From Pyrinomonadaceae bacterium (GTDB lineage: Bacteria > Acidobacteriota > Blastocatellia > Pyrinomonadales > Pyrinomonadaceae), in NCBI GenBank assembly GCA_019186825.1, contig JABARP010000017.1:1-64000 (forward strand): 64,000 nt of DNA, given 5' to 3'. Under the pieces are notes generated by a model. It had not been told where the DNA came from. It did not search any database and saw only the letters and a list, made by a program, of their open reading frames with translations. The position numbers and the translations under genes were made by a program. Of this stretch, positions 53,482 through 63,795 are shown in pieces. The first letter of the stretch is position 1, and each line of letters opens with the position of its first letter.

Positions 53482-55437
53482 CTAGCGGCTACGGTTCGTA
53501 CGCTCTTCATCGATCTTTGCGATGAATTCTTCGAGCGAAATAGCACCGAGGTCGCCTATCTTACGGTCGCGAACCGCGACCTGTCTATCTTCAAACTCCT
53601 TATCCCCGAGGATAAGCATATATGGGATCTTCTGCAGCTGAGCATCGCGGATCTTTGCCCCGATCTTGTCGCTGCGGGAATTCAATTCTACACGAAAACC
53701 CTTGCTGCGAAGGGTTTCGGCGATCTCCGACGCGTAATCATTGATACGGTCCGTGATCGGCAAAACGGCCACCTGCACCGGAGCGAGCCAGAGAGGGAAG
53801 GCCCCGGCATAGTGTTCGATAAGCACACCAAAGAACCGCTCGATCGACCCGAACAAGGCTCGGTGGATCATGAACGGCCGATGCTTTTGGTTATCTTCGC
53901 CCGTGTATTCAAGCTGAAAACGCTCAGGAAGATTGAAATCCAACTGTATCGTACCGAGCTGCCAGACGCGGCCTATGGCATCCTCGATCTTAATGTCGAT
54001 CTTCGGGCCGTAGAATGCGGCCTCTCCTTCGATGCGTTCGTAAGAGATGCCGCGTCCATCAAGAGCTGCGGCAAGCTGTGCTTCGGCGGACGCCCAATCT
54101 TCATCAGCACCAAGATAGCCTTTATTTTCAGCAGTTCCGCGAACGGACAGCTCGAACTTTACGCTTTCAAAGCCATAAATATCGAGAACCTTGATGGCAA
54201 AATCGAGGCAATCAACGACCTCGTTCTGCACCTGGTCGGGCCGGACGAAAAGATGTGCATCATCGACCGTGAATCCACGTACGCGCATCAGGCCGTGAAG
54301 CGTTCCCGAGAGTTCAGCACGATAGACCGTGCCCATTTCCGAATAGCGTTGCGGAAGATCACGGTATGAACGCTGGTTCGATTTGTAAATGCCGATATGG
54401 AAAGGACAATTCATCGGCTTGAGGCGGTATTCCTCGTCCTCGATGCGCGTCGGAGCGTACATGGAATCCGCATAGTTGCCCTCGTGACCGCTCGTAAACC
54501 ACAGCTGCCGTTTGGCGATATGCGGCGTGTAGACAAAGCTGTACCCGCGACGCTCGAGCTCCTCTTTCAGAAGCCGCTCCATCTCGTTGCGAACGATGCC
54601 GCCTTTCGGATGCCAAAGTATGAGGCCTTGGCCGTAATCGTCGTCGATCGAAAAAAGGTCGAGTTCGCGACCGAGCTTGCGATGATCACGCTTTTCGGCT
54701 TCCTCACGCTGTTTGAGCCAAGCGTCCAATTCAGCCTGCGTCGCGAAGGCAGTGCCGTAGATACGCTGCATCTGCTCGCGCTCGGCATCTCCGCGCCAGT
54801 AAGCTCCGGAAATGGCCAGCAACTTGAAGGCTTTTAGCTTTCCGGTGTGCTGGACGTGCGGGCCGAGACAGAAATCGATGAATGGCGAGCCGTCGATGTA
54901 GTAGATCGTCGCCTTGTCATCGGCCTTTTCCTCGATGAGCTCGCATTTAAGCGGCTCATTGCGTTCCGCGAAGATCTTTAAGATCTCAGCTTTTTCGACG
55001 ACCTCTCGGCGGTACTTGAGATCGCGTTTTGCCATCTCCCGCATCTTCTTCTCGATAACTGGAAGGTCATCCGTGGTCAGGTTCCGCGGGGCGATGATGT
55101 CGTAATAAAAACCGTATCGCGGATCGTCGAGCAGTGCCGGGCCAACACCAAGTTTCGTGCCCGGGAAAAGATCAAGAAGTGCAGCGGCTAGTAGGTGAGC
55201 GGTCGAATGGCGTATGACCTCAAGCCCATCACGCGAATCATTCGTGATCGGTTCGATCGAAATGGCCTCATCAGCAGCAGCAAGTTCGCGGTTAAGATCG
55301 ACCTCCTCGCCATTCACCTTGGCGGCGATCGTGTTCTTCAACACATCGCGGTCAAACGCCTTGATGGCATCAATGACCGTCGCCGGCGCGGGGATCGTGC
55401 GCGAGTTTTCGCCAAATTTTACGTTCAGTTCGCTCAT
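53482..55437 (-). CDS. thrS: Threonyl-tRNA synthetase
   Basis: A 651-residue class II enzyme. The TGS domain (1-62) is followed by an editing domain with [12 protein letters not shown] and the second HxxxC-type stretch, then the catalytic core with [20 protein letters not shown] (zinc Cys), [12 protein letters not shown] and [13 protein letters not shown], and the anticodon domain near the C end ([10 protein letters not shown]). It heads the thrS-infC-rpmI-rplT operon. Confidence 0.97.
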   Translation of the reverse strand: MSELNVKFGENSRTIPAPATVIDAIKAFDRDVLKNTIAAKVNGEEVDLNRELAAADEAISIEPITNDSRDGLEVIRHSTAHLLAAALLDLFPGTKLGVGPALLDDPRYGFYYDIIAPRNLTTDDLPVIEKKMREMAKRDLKYRREVVEKAEILKIFAERNEPLKCELIEEKADDKATIYYIDGSPFIDFCLGPHVQHTGKLKAFKLLAISGAYWRGDAEREQMQRIYGTAFATQAELDAWLKQREEAEKRDHRKLGRELDLFSIDDDYGQGLILWHPKGGIVRNEMERLLKEELERRGYSFVYTPHIAKRQLWFTSGHEGNYADSMYAPTRIEDEEYRLKPMNCPFHIGIYKSNQRSYRDLPQRYSEMGTVYRAELSGTLHGLMRVRGFTVDDAHLFVRPDQVQNEVVDCLDFAIKVLDIYGFESVKFELSVRGTAENKGYLGADEDWASAEAQLAAALDGRGISYERIEGEAAFYGPKIDIKIEDAIGRVWQLGTIQLDFNLPERFQLEYTGEDNQKHRPFMIHRALFGSIERFFGVLIEHYAGAFPLWLAPVQVAVLPITDRINDYASEIAETLRSKGFRVELNSRSDKIGAKIRDAQLQKIPYMLILGDKEFEDRQVAVRDRKIGDLGAISLEEFIAKIDEERTNRSR

Positions 55438-55704
55438 ATTATTGTTAATTGTAAATTTCCATTGAGAATTGGTCAGAAACCAACCACCAGCAGCCTAAAA
55501 GCCGCTGAGGACCAACCAATTAACGATCTGGCAAATTGCCAATTAACAACTTCCTACTACTAAAATGATCGGATCCTATAAGAGCGACTTTGCTGCGGGT
55601 GAATCGTTGCACACCCTAATTGTCCCGCCGAACTAGCGGCGGGTCGTAGTAGTTATCCAAAAAGCAAAGTTCTTTGAAAGCATCTTATCGGAAAATATAA
55701 ATGG
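55438..55704 (-). other. Long thrS leader/intergenic region with AT-rich repeats and hairpins
   Basis: A gap of about 270 nt between tRNA-Val and thrS holds no gene. It contains AATTGGT/ACCAATT inverted ends (55464-55525) around a GC-rich centre, a TGGCAAATTGCCA palindrome, several TTAATTG units, and a GC-rich stem CCCGCCG/CGGCGGG near 55623-55642. No T-box signature (specifier loop or antiterminator TGGGTGGTACCGCG) was found, so its role in thrS control is unproven. Confidence 0.5.
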
Positions 55705-55776
<72 letters not shown>

Positions 55777-55933
55777 GCATCGCTTCTAGTTATTGAAAAC
55801 AAAGTAAAAAGCGAACCTAAAGAATGCCAAAGATACAGCGGTAGTGTCAAGGGAAGAAGGGCTCAAACGCGCGAGGTTTTTGATGCTGAAACCGTCAAAT
55901 GAACGAGATCGAGCCCCGGATTCATGCCAAACG

Positions 55934-56887
55934 CTATGATACGCCCGTGCAGAAGCGATGCATTGCCACCGCGACAAGTTTTGCGGTACGGTCGTCGATA
56001 TCGTATTTCGGATTCATCTCGCTGAATTCGATCAGCTTTGTGTTCGCGAGGCTCGCTGCGTATTTTACGAGCTGTATGAATTCGCCCGCGCGGAGCCCTA
56101 GCGGTGATGGAGCAGAAACGCCGGGCGAATCGGCGGAACGCACGACGTCCATATCGAACCCGAAGAAAGTATTCAGCGATGAGCTCTGGCCAATGAACTT
56201 GTTTCGGATGCTTTCTCGAAGCTCGATATCGGCCTCGGACCGGGAGCGAACCAGCTCAAGGCTGATGCGGTTGACGCCGAGGTCGCGAATGTATTCGTAA
56301 TAGATCGGCGAGGCGAGATGCGATTGAAAACCGACCTCATAGAAATATTTAGGCAAGAGAAGGCCATCGTCGAGAAGCTGTCGGTATGGCGTGCCGCTGT
56401 TTCGCTCTTCAGAAACACGCACGTCGAGATGAGCATCTACATTGACCGCGATCCACCAATCCCGCCCAAAAACCTCAGACATTGCCTTCCCGTCCGCATA
56501 CGAGATGTCATTTCCACCGCCGAGCACGATCACCCGCCTTCCTTCGTGCAGGACGGCCTTGACGACTTCGGTCATTGCATCATGAGTGGCCTCGAGTGAA
56601 CCCGCCCATTTCACGTCACCGAGGTCGAATATGCGTTTGCGGATATTAAAGGTTGTGAGTTTGTAGAATTGCCGGCGTATCGCGTTTGGAGCCTCGGCGG
56701 CACCGACGCGGCCACCATTTCGCCTCACCCCTTCATCCTGAGGGCAACCGATGATGACAATATCGGCGTTGTCGTAATGGTCCGCGGTGTGACGGACAAA
56801 TTCGCCCAAACGAGGGTCGTTCGGGTCATTGCGCGAGAAAAACACAGATCCTTCGGGCCGCGAGGTGAGATCGAATTGTGTGCTCAT
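55934..56887 (-). CDS. Arginase/agmatinase/formimidoylglutamase-family protein with altered metal ligand
   Basis: A 317-residue ureohydrolase-fold protein from the ATG at 56887. Metal motifs are NVDAHLDVR (DxHxD intact) and GFDMDVVRSADSPG (SxDxDxxD-like). The first motif, normally GGxHxxxY, reads LGGGNDISYADG, with Asn in place of the metal His. This variant is reminiscent of formimidoylglutamase-like proteins of other phyla, and hutU lies 4 kb away, so a histidine-degradation role is plausible. With a ligand changed, single-metal or different chemistry is possible. Confidence 0.8.
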   Translation of the reverse strand: MSTQFDLTSRPEGSVFFSRNDPNDPRLGEFVRHTADHYDNADIVIIGCPQDEGVRRNGGRVGAAEAPNAIRRQFYKLTTFNIRKRIFDLGDVKWAGSLEATHDAMTEVVKAVLHEGRRVIVLGGGNDISYADGKAMSEVFGRDWWIAVNVDAHLDVRVSEERNSGTPYRQLLDDGLLLPKYFYEVGFQSHLASPIYYEYIRDLGVNRISLELVRSRSEADIELRESIRNKFIGQSSSLNTFFGFDMDVVRSADSPGVSAPSPLGLRAGEFIQLVKYAASLANTKLIEFSEMNPKYDIDDRTAKLVAVAMHRFCTGVS

Positions 56888-57060
56888 TTGTTGAGAGTAT
56901 AGCACGCTCGAAGGCAAAATTTACCCTTCTGTTCGCACGCATACAGAAGAAAGTGTTACACTAATGGAGAATTCGGTTCTTGCAAAGACCGCGGGCTCAA
57001 TGCTTTCCCCTTCAACAGGTCCGCCTCTCTTCCCAGACAATTCAACAAGAGGAGACTGAT

Positions 57061-57423
57061 ATGAAGAAATTCACGCTTTTTGCAATGCTGTTTTCGTTCT
57101 TTGCAGTTGGATTCATTCTTGCTGCACCGCAAAACGCATCTGCTCAACAATATTATCGGAAAGTACATCGGGCGGGCCGAACTTACTGGGTGCCGACTCG
57201 AAAGCCGAGCTTTTATCGGCGGCATAGAAACCTGATCAACATCGCGGCAGCGACGGGCGGCGGTGCACTGCTTGGCGGCATAATCGGCGGCCGCAAGGGA
57301 ATGCTGATCGGTTCGGGCATCGGAGCCGGAAGCGGGGCGCTTTACACCTATGCTTTGAAGCCGAAAAAGCGGCATTACCGGAAGATCCCGAGACATTATC
57401 ATCGGCAATATCGCCGTTGGTGA
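57061..57423 (+). CDS. Secreted basic protein with glycine zipper
   Basis: 120 residues from the ATG at 57061, after a GAGGAGA ribosome-binding site. It has a signal peptide (MKKFTLFAMLFSFFAVGFIL, cleavage near ASAQ), a basic Tyr/Arg region, then a glycine zipper (GGGALLGGIIGGRKGMLIGS) that may insert into a membrane, and a His/Arg/Tyr-rich tail. No family assigned. A strong terminator follows. Confidence 0.7.
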   Translation: MKKFTLFAMLFSFFAVGFILAAPQNASAQQYYRKVHRAGRTYWVPTRKPSFYRRHRNLINIAAATGGGALLGGIIGGRKGMLIGSGIGAGSGALYTYALKPKKRHYRKIPRHYHRQYRRW

Positions 57424-57453
57424 AGATTGGGATGGCACCGAAGCTGGTATTCG

Positions 57454-57489
57454 AAACGGATGCGATCTTGTGTTGCATCCGTTTTGCAT
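57454..57489 (+). terminator. Rho-independent terminator after the glycine-zipper gene
   Basis: A perfect 10-bp stem (AAACGGATGC with GCATCCGTTT), an 11-nt loop and a T-rich tail (TTTTGCATTTTA), 31 nt past the stop codon. Confidence 0.8.
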
Positions 57490-57530
57490 TTTAGGAAGAA
57501 GCGGGGAATTCGAACTTTGCCGTTTACGGA

Positions 57531-58073
57531 TCACCGCACGCGGCTTTCACGCGTTACCCACCAGCGTGCAATAACCGGCAGGAGAACTACCTGGCCGAGA
57601 GCGGTCGGAATGCCAGGCACCAGAGCGGCCTTTGCGTACTCAAAAAATGGCTGAGCTACCGCAGCGGTTGCAAGCACGATCGCAACGAAAACGAGGCGAC
57701 CGCCAACGATCGACAGCGCCGTTGAAGCGAACCCGTTCATTCGAAACGTTTGCCTGAATAGTCCGGCAAGGCCGCCATAGGCGGCGAGTTCGAGTGTCAT
57801 CGACGGCAGGATGTGCGGCAGCGGATGCCCGGAGATCAAAAAGCTAGCGGCCGGGGCGAGAGCACCGACGATCAGACCTGAACGCCATCCATAACAAAGC
57901 CCAACGAGGATGACCGGCCAATGCATCGGCAGTAGCAGCCTTACGGGCAAGCCGGCCGCATGAAAACCCGCAGGTAGCAAGAACGCCGCGGCGAAAAGCA
58001 GAAGAGCTTGTACGGATAGTGCTCGAAGTCCAAAGGACGGGAGTGTGGACGGATGCCCTACGTTGATTTCCAT
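57531..58073 (-). CDS. ECF transporter S component
   Basis: A 180-residue membrane protein with about five to six hydrophobic helices. The segment PMHWPVILVGLCYGWRSGLI and then GALAPAASFLISGHP and MTLELAAYGGLAGLFR matches the vitamin-binding S components of energy-coupling-factor transporters. It needs a shared EcfAA'T module, not in the window. The substrate is unknown; no riboswitch was recognised upstream. Confidence 0.8.
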   Translation of the reverse strand: MEINVGHPSTLPSFGLRALSVQALLLFAAAFLLPAGFHAAGLPVRLLLPMHWPVILVGLCYGWRSGLIVGALAPAASFLISGHPLPHILPSMTLELAAYGGLAGLFRQTFRMNGFASTALSIVGGRLVFVAIVLATAAVAQPFFEYAKAALVPGIPTALGQVVLLPVIARWWVTRESRVR

Positions 58074-58226
58074 AGGACGGATAGTATCAAGCTAACCTCA
58101 ACCCGTTCAAGCCTATCGGAAGATCCGCACATCGAGGAAACTAACAGAACCGCATGCTTTGTCGTAATTTTGTAACAACCCGCAAAATCTATTGATAGTT
58201 GTTTTGACAGCGCGTATGGTCTAGAA

Positions 58227-59723
58227 ATGCGAGTTCTATTTGCCTACCCGAAATTTCCCGACACCTACTGGAGCTTTCATCATGCGTTGTATTTCGAGGG
58301 GAAAAAAGCGGCCTTTCCGCCTCTCGGCTTGATGACGATCTCGTCGATGCTTCCTACAGACTGGGAACGGCGTCTTGTGGACACGAACGTGACCGAACTC
58401 ACGGACGCGGACATCGAGTGGGCAGAAATGGTCTTTTCGAGTGCGATGATCGTGCAAAAGGACTCGCTCGAAGATATCGTGAACCGCGCCCGTAAGTTCG
58501 GAAAGCGAACGGTCGTTGGTGGGCCATATGTCTCGACCAGCGCAGAGAAACTGCCCGACGCCGACCATATTTTCGTGGGCGAGGCCGAAGATACTTTTCC
58601 TGAGTTCCTTCGCGAGCTTGAGCTTGGCATTCCGGCAAAGGTTTATAGGGCCGAGACAAGGCCTTCGCTCGCCGAGACGCCTCCGCCGGACTACAGTTTG
58701 ATCGATCTATCGAACTACAGCTCGATGAACCTGCAATATTCGCGCGGATGCCCTTTCAACTGCGAGTTCTGCGACATTATCGAGATCTACGGCCGCGTAC
58801 CTCGCACAAAGTCGCCGGAGCAGATGCTGAATGAGCTTGACCATCTGAAAGAGGCGGGTTGGCGCGGTCCGGTATTCATTGTTGACGACAATTTTATCGG
58901 GAACAAGAAGAACGTGCGATTCCTGATGCCGAAGCTGATCGAGTGGAACGAGACGAATGCGTATCCGTTCTCTTACTTCACCGAGGCAAGCCTAAATCTT
59001 GCCGAGGACGAAGTGCTGCTCGACCAGATGCGAACTGCGGGCTTTAGCCGCGTGTTTGTTGGCATCGAAACGCCGGTAGAGGAGAGCCTTAAAGAGGCTC
59101 AAAAGACGCAGAATACAAAACGCAGCCTAATTGATTCGATCCGGAAGATCCAGGGCTATGGCCTCGAGGTGATGGCCGGCTTCATAGTTGGCTTTGATAA
59201 CGACCCGGATGATATTTTCGACCGGCAGATCGATTTTATTCGCAATAGCGCGATCCCGCTCGCGATGGTTGGGTTACTGTCGGCACTGCCTGACACGCAG
59301 CTTTGGCGCAGGCTTGAAAAAGAAGGACGGCTTGTGGGCTATCACTCGGGCAATAATTCTGATTGCTCGATCAACTTCGAACCTAAGATGCCGCGAGAGC
59401 GTCTTGTTGAAGGCTTTAAGACCGTACTCTCGAATATCTACAGCCCAAAAGAATATTATGCACGGGCCCTGGCGTGCCTGTCGTACTTTGGCCAAGAACG
59501 ACGTGACCCGCGGCGGACGACCTTGAGGTCAGATCTAAAAGCTCTCTGGCGAATCATAACCAAGCTCGGTATACGCGACAGGGAACGCCTGATGTTCTGG
59601 AAATACATCTATAAGCTCTTGACCACGAATCGTCGCCAGATAAAACATGGATTGACGCTCGCAGCCATGGGGTACCACTTTCGAGTGATCACCGAGCGAG
59701 CCTGCGGCGCCGGTTTACGCTGA
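58227..59723 (+). CDS. B12-binding radical SAM protein, HpnP-like (DUF4070)
   Basis: A 498-residue protein. The N-terminal 130 residues form a cobalamin-binding-type domain ([22 protein letters not shown]). The radical SAM motif [20 protein letters not shown] (CxxxCxxC) lies near residue 180, with [33 protein letters not shown] and [13 protein letters not shown] following. The C-terminal DUF4070 region completes the layout seen in hopanoid C-2 methylase HpnP. A lipid or hopanoid methylase is a fair guess, but no hopanoid genes are nearby and the family has other substrates. Confidence 0.82.
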   Translation: MRVLFAYPKFPDTYWSFHHALYFEGKKAAFPPLGLMTISSMLPTDWERRLVDTNVTELTDADIEWAEMVFSSAMIVQKDSLEDIVNRARKFGKRTVVGGPYVSTSAEKLPDADHIFVGEAEDTFPEFLRELELGIPAKVYRAETRPSLAETPPPDYSLIDLSNYSSMNLQYSRGCPFNCEFCDIIEIYGRVPRTKSPEQMLNELDHLKEAGWRGPVFIVDDNFIGNKKNVRFLMPKLIEWNETNAYPFSYFTEASLNLAEDEVLLDQMRTAGFSRVFVGIETPVEESLKEAQKTQNTKRSLIDSIRKIQGYGLEVMAGFIVGFDNDPDDIFDRQIDFIRNSAIPLAMVGLLSALPDTQLWRRLEKEGRLVGYHSGNNSDCSINFEPKMPRERLVEGFKTVLSNIYSPKEYYARALACLSYFGQERRDPRRTTLRSDLKALWRIITKLGIRDRERLMFWKYIYKLLTTNRRQIKHGLTLAAMGYHFRVITERACGAGLR

Positions 59724-59750
59724 ACGCAGCTGCGGAAGACTATCCTTGGC

Positions 59751-60245
59751 TCAGTTGGGGAGATAGCTTTCGTTAAAGATGAATTCTAGACGCCACGGCA
59801 AGTTGCCACTACCTAGAAAGAAGGATCGAACTTCTACGGTACCGACCGTTGTGCCTTTCTGGTACCTAACGTAATGGAGGTCAAACTTCTTTGGCGTAAG
59901 GATGAAGCCTTCAGATAAAAGTCTCTTTTGCATCTCCGCGGCAAGAGCCTGTTCGAGGTCAGAAGCGCCATAATTTTCCTTTAACTCATCGATCTCTATC
60001 ATCCAAGCAGCTCTGGCGAAGACGCGCCCATCAACCTTGGTCCAATCCGCTATCCCTCCACCACCTTCAACGCCGTCTATGTTATTTCCGGCTACCTGTT
60101 CAAGGATGTCTACTCTACTCGATGAGGGGCTGAGTCCGCCGCGTTCACTAAAGAATCTGCTGGCGCCCTTAGGAGTTGGGTCCTGGCCAAATACCGAAAG
60201 GTTTATCAAGAAAAGAAACGTCGTGAATAGCAGTAGATATTTCAT
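59751..60245 (-). CDS. Secreted protein of unknown function
   Basis: A 164-residue protein with a signal peptide (MKYLLLFTTFLFLINLSVFG). The mature part is mixed alpha/beta with no Cys. No family recognised. It lies just beyond the hutU tail remnant on the same strand, so it was probably the gene after hutU before the insertion, or part of the inserted material. Confidence 0.6.
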   Translation of the reverse strand: MKYLLLFTTFLFLINLSVFGQDPTPKGASRFFSERGGLSPSSSRVDILEQVAGNNIDGVEGGGGIADWTKVDGRVFARAAWMIEIDELKENYGASDLEQALAAEMQKRLLSEGFILTPKKFDLHYVRYQKGTTVGTVEVRSFFLGSGNLPWRLEFIFNESYLPN

Positions 60246-60294
60246 CTGTTCATCAAATCACATTGCTAAAATCATTCTTCTCTGCGAAATCGAG

Positions 60295-60393
60295 CTACTG
60301 TCCTAGCGTCATTGGTACGGTTACGTCGTTCTTTTCCCCGAATTCGATCGCTTCGTCGTATCCAGCATCGACGTGGCGGATGACGCCTATGCT
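60295..60393 (-). pseudogene. Detached second copy of the hutU 3' end
   Basis: Read on the minus strand it gives [20 protein letters not shown] and on to VPMTLGQ and a stop. 23 of 31 residues match the HutU C terminus (61267-61362). Nucleotide similarity stops 3 nt past the stop codon (TAGCTC in both). A 20-bp identical block (TCGACGTGGCGGATGACGCC on the plus strand) lies inside. There is no gene body. A 61-residue ORF through it is not a real gene. The interposed gene at 60467-61261 is the cargo. Confidence 0.9.
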
Positions 60394-60466
60394 CGGGAGA
60401 TTACCACAGGACCCGTTTCCAGATGGTAAGATAATGCGACCGCGTCCTACGCTCGGTCTCGGGGAT

Positions 60467-61261
60467 TCAATAGTAGACAAAAGACCGGAATTCTAATGTC
60501 TCAATATCCCATTTTGATGCTTTGATGTTGTATTCGGGGAGCCCACGGTCTTCGTAATAGTAAGTTACTTTACGCTCGACCCAGTTTCCATGATCGTCGA
60601 TCTTATAGTCCGAATAGACCTTTCGGCCCGTACTGTCCGTTCCCGGACCTTTGATGTTGCGTTCTTCGAGGTCTTCAACTAAAAGACCGTTTCTGTCGTA
60701 CTTGTACTTATGTTTCTCGATCGCTACCGATGTCTCTTCACGCATTTGTGACACATTGCCGTTATCGTCATACTCAAAGCTCCTAGTTCGGAAGGGCTTG
60801 CCGGTATTGTCGTACTCTTTCTCAGTTTTTACGCGGCCGTTCTTATCGTATTCGTAAACGTAGCGGATCTCATACCGCGGGTCGGGAGGCGTTAGTTTCT
60901 CCTCCTTTTTGAGAGGTTCGGATTGCACCCTCATTACCGTAAATCTCGGCGGCTTAGCCTTCTTTACATAATGAAAGGCCTTGAAGCCGTCGACGATATC
61001 AAAGGCAAGTTCACTTTCGTCAGGATAACGAATTGTTGTGATTCCCCCCGATTCGTCAAAATCTACTTCTTGAAATGTCTTCCTTGAGTAATCCGGTTTT
61101 TCGCCTTTACTTTCGATACCGCGAACCGTTTGGTATTCCTCGCGCATGGATCTGACAGGTCCCTTAACGCCATTCATATCCTTATCGGACATCTTTGCTT
61201 GTCCCTGAACACCGATCAGGGACAAACCTACGACTAAACAAAAGAATATTACTTTCTTCAT
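60467..61261 (-). CDS. Secreted YD-repeat-like protein, cargo inserted after hutU
   Basis: A 264-residue protein with a signal peptide (MKKVIFFCLVVGLSLIGVQG). The second half has tandem beta-hairpin repeats of the RHS/YD type: YVYEYDKNGRVKTEKEYD, RSFEYDDNGNVSQMREE and HKYKYDRNGLLVEDLEE. It starts 5 nt after the hutU stop, so the ribosome-binding site (GGAGAG) is formed by the last hutU codons. It has no visible promoter of its own. Function unknown; perhaps carbohydrate binding or a surface scaffold. Confidence 0.75.
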   Translation of the reverse strand: MKKVIFFCLVVGLSLIGVQGQAKMSDKDMNGVKGPVRSMREEYQTVRGIESKGEKPDYSRKTFQEVDFDESGGITTIRYPDESELAFDIVDGFKAFHYVKKAKPPRFTVMRVQSEPLKKEEKLTPPDPRYEIRYVYEYDKNGRVKTEKEYDNTGKPFRTRSFEYDDNGNVSQMREETSVAIEKHKYKYDRNGLLVEDLEERNIKGPGTDSTGRKVYSDYKIDDHGNWVERKVTYYYEDRGLPEYNIKASKWDIETLEFRSFVYY

Positions 61262-61266
61262 CTGAG

Positions 61267-62922
61267 CTACTCTCCTTGCTTCATCGGTACGACAACGCCG
61301 TTCTTTTCCGCGAATTCGATTGCTTCTTCATAGCCCGCGTCGACGTGGCGGATGACGCCCATTCCGGGGTCGGTTGTTAGGACACGCTCGATCCGTGCCG
61401 CGGCCTCCGGTGTTCCGTCGGCGACGATGACCTGGCCCGCATGCAGTGAATATCCGATCCCGACGCCGCCTCCGTGATGAAGCGAAACCCACGTCGCGCC
61501 ACCGGCTACATTGATCATCGCGTTAAGGTAAACCCAATCGGCGATCGCATCGGAGCCGTCCTTCATCGCCTCGGTTTCGCGGTTTGGTGAGGCAACAGAG
61601 CCGCAGTCGAGATGATCGCGGCCAATGACGATCGGAGCCTTGAGCTCCCCGGAGGCTACCATTTCGTTTAGCTTTAGGCCGGCTTTTGCACGCTCGCCAT
61701 ATCCAAGCCAGCAGATCCGTGCGGGAAGCCCCTGAAATTCCACATTCTCCTGTGCCATTGTAAGCCAACGGCTCAGATGGTCGTTATCCGGGAAGAGGTT
61801 CATTATCGCCTCGTCCGTCTTGTAAATGTCTTCTTTCTGGCCAGACAAAGCGACCCAGCGGAACGGCCCCTTGCCTTCGCAAAACAGCGGCCGGATATAT
61901 GCGGGGACGAATCCGGGATAGGCAAACGCGTCCTCCACGCCATTATCAAAGGCACGCTGCCGCAAATTATTCCCATAATCAAAAACGACCGAGCCTCGCT
62001 TTTGAAACTCGAGCATCGCTTCGACGTGACGCGACATGGAATCCATCGCTGCCTTCTCGTATGCTGCCTGATCTGAAGCACGGAATTCCGCCGCGGCCTC
62101 GACCGAATAGCCGACCGGGATGTAGCCCATCAAGACGTCGTGTGCACTAGTCTGGTCGGTAACGACGTCCGGGTGTATCCCGCGTTCGATGAGTTGCCAA
62201 TGAACCTCGGCGGCGTTGCCGAGAAGTGCGACTGAAAGCGGTTTCTTAGCGGCGACAGCCTCCGTGGCAAGAGCCATCGCATCGTCGATATCCTTTGCCG
62301 CAACATCGACCTGTTTGAGTTGCAGACGCCTTTCGATACGCCACGGATCAACCTCAACCAGGATCGCCACTCCGTTGTTGAAAGTTACGGCCTGAGCCTG
62401 GGCACCGCCCATTTCGCCAAGACCGGCGGTGAGCACGAGCTTGCCAGAGAGATCGCCCCAGCCGTGCTTACGCGCGAGGGAACCGAAGGTCTCATACGTG
62501 CCTTGAAGGATCCCCTGGGTGCCGATATAGATCCACGACCCGGCGGTCATCTGGCCGTACATCATCAGCCCATCGCGTTCGTATTTGTCGAACTGCTCCT
62601 GCGTCGCCCAGTGAGGAACGATGTTCGAGTTCGCGATCAGCACGCGGGGGGCGTCCGTGTGGCTTTTGAACACGCCAACCGGCTTTCCTGACTGGACGAG
62701 CAGCGTTTCATCCGGTTCAAGGTCTCTTAAGCTCTTCAAAATGGCGTTAAAACATGCCCAATTTCTGGCTGCTTTACCTCGGCCGCCGTAGACGATCAAG
62801 TTGTCCGGGTCAAATGCGACCTCGGGATCCAGATTGTTCTGGATCATTCGATAGGCGGCTTCGATCAGCCAGTTCTTGCAGGTCAATTCACTCCCTGTCG
62901 GAGCGTGTATCTCTCTTTTCAT
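61267..62922 (-). CDS. hutU: Urocanate hydratase
   Basis: A 551-residue protein of normal length. It adds water to urocanate to give imidazolone propionate in histidine degradation, using tightly bound NAD. Visible are [20 protein letters not shown] at the N end, [20 protein letters not shown], the NAD-binding [44 protein letters not shown], and [14 protein letters not shown] near the C end. hutH and hutI are not in the window. A diverged copy of its last 32 codons lies about 1 kb further on. Confidence 0.96.
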   Translation of the reverse strand: MKREIHAPTGSELTCKNWLIEAAYRMIQNNLDPEVAFDPDNLIVYGGRGKAARNWACFNAILKSLRDLEPDETLLVQSGKPVGVFKSHTDAPRVLIANSNIVPHWATQEQFDKYERDGLMMYGQMTAGSWIYIGTQGILQGTYETFGSLARKHGWGDLSGKLVLTAGLGEMGGAQAQAVTFNNGVAILVEVDPWRIERRLQLKQVDVAAKDIDDAMALATEAVAAKKPLSVALLGNAAEVHWQLIERGIHPDVVTDQTSAHDVLMGYIPVGYSVEAAAEFRASDQAAYEKAAMDSMSRHVEAMLEFQKRGSVVFDYGNNLRQRAFDNGVEDAFAYPGFVPAYIRPLFCEGKGPFRWVALSGQKEDIYKTDEAIMNLFPDNDHLSRWLTMAQENVEFQGLPARICWLGYGERAKAGLKLNEMVASGELKAPIVIGRDHLDCGSVASPNRETEAMKDGSDAIADWVYLNAMINVAGGATWVSLHHGGGVGIGYSLHAGQVIVADGTPEAAARIERVLTTDPGMGVIRHVDAGYEEAIEFAEKNGVVVPMKQGE

Positions 62923-63191
62923 GGGTTGTATGCTATTGCTTTTTCTCTATAATAGCTTCAATTTCCGGTAAGTTAAATTGGACAAAAATCGGGAATACTC
63001 TGCGGTCGCCGTGGAGGATCACCTGACTGCGTAACCGGGCCCTCTTCCTGATCAAGATACTTATCAAATATCGCCTTGTCCGATATCGCCTCCGTTTTCC
63101 GCATTTAGGATTGACGAGGAGAACTTCCACGCGCGGGGGCCGAATGTATCGCCGTTCTCTTCGATACTTTCTTGAGGAAGAGGAGAATCGT

Positions 63192-63707
63192 ATGGGGATA
63201 CAAGGAGCATTTAAAGATTGGCAAGAATGGGCACGCACGGATTGGCGTGAATTCGCAGTCTTTTTCTGTAAGGAATGGGGCGTAGAGGCGTTTGCTAAGG
63301 CGGAGGCCGAGTTTGCGAAACAAATGAATGTAAGCAGCCAATTCTTTGCTCAACTTACGGACATGGGTGTTGGAAAGTTGATGGAAGCGGGGGTTGGCGG
63401 GATGCTCTCGAGCGTTTTTTCGATCGGCGACATACTCTCGAAACTCGCGGGTGCCGGTTATGTCGCATCCTGGAACATGCTCCAGGGGCGTACGCGTGAA
63501 AATCCCATCAAGCTCATTGGAACGTCGATGTTCACGGACGAGTACACATTCGATGAAGGAAAGTTGAAGGATTACGTTCAGTTTATTCTCTACTGGTATC
63601 CGCGGGACCTGCAAGCGGGATATTTTGGTTTTCGCTATGGTGGTCCGGGCTCGTTAAGAACCACGAAGCAGCTACCGCCGCATTTACGGCAACGACGGCG
63701 CAGGTAG
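63192..63707 (+). CDS. Conserved protein of unknown function
   Basis: 171 residues from the ATG at 63192, preceded by GAGGAG at good spacing; the frame also opens upstream (TTG at 63111, ATG at 63144). It has Trp-rich helices at the N end (DWQEWARTDWREFAVFFCKE), a Gly-rich hydrophobic middle (GKLMEAGVGGMLSSVFSIGD) and a basic Arg-rich tail. No family recognised. Confidence 0.5.
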   Translation: MGIQGAFKDWQEWARTDWREFAVFFCKEWGVEAFAKAEAEFAKQMNVSSQFFAQLTDMGVGKLMEAGVGGMLSSVFSIGDILSKLAGAGYVASWNMLQGRTRENPIKLIGTSMFTDEYTFDEGKLKDYVQFILYWYPRDLQAGYFGFRYGGPGSLRTTKQLPPHLRQRRRR

Positions 63708-63795
63708 CGCAAATGGGCACGCCTTCCGGTTCTCGAATCGGCGGCCTTTCCGTGCTAGTCTAAATAGCCAAACCCGATAACGCTTGAGGTTAGCT

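Noticed and set aside
53239..54369. A 376-codon plus-strand ORF antisense to thrS and infC
   Set aside because: The minus-strand thrS and infC are certain, and the antisense translation has no family features.
55438..55704. A T-box riboswitch controlling thrS
   Set aside because: No T-box antiterminator sequence or specifier loop was found in the leader.
58074..58226. A vitamin riboswitch upstream of the ECF S component
   Set aside because: No cobalamin, TPP, preQ1 or FMN signature was recognised on the minus strand.
60295..60480. A 61-residue ORF as an independent gene
   Set aside because: Its C-terminal half is a diverged copy of the HutU C terminus with no gene body, so it is treated as a tail remnant.
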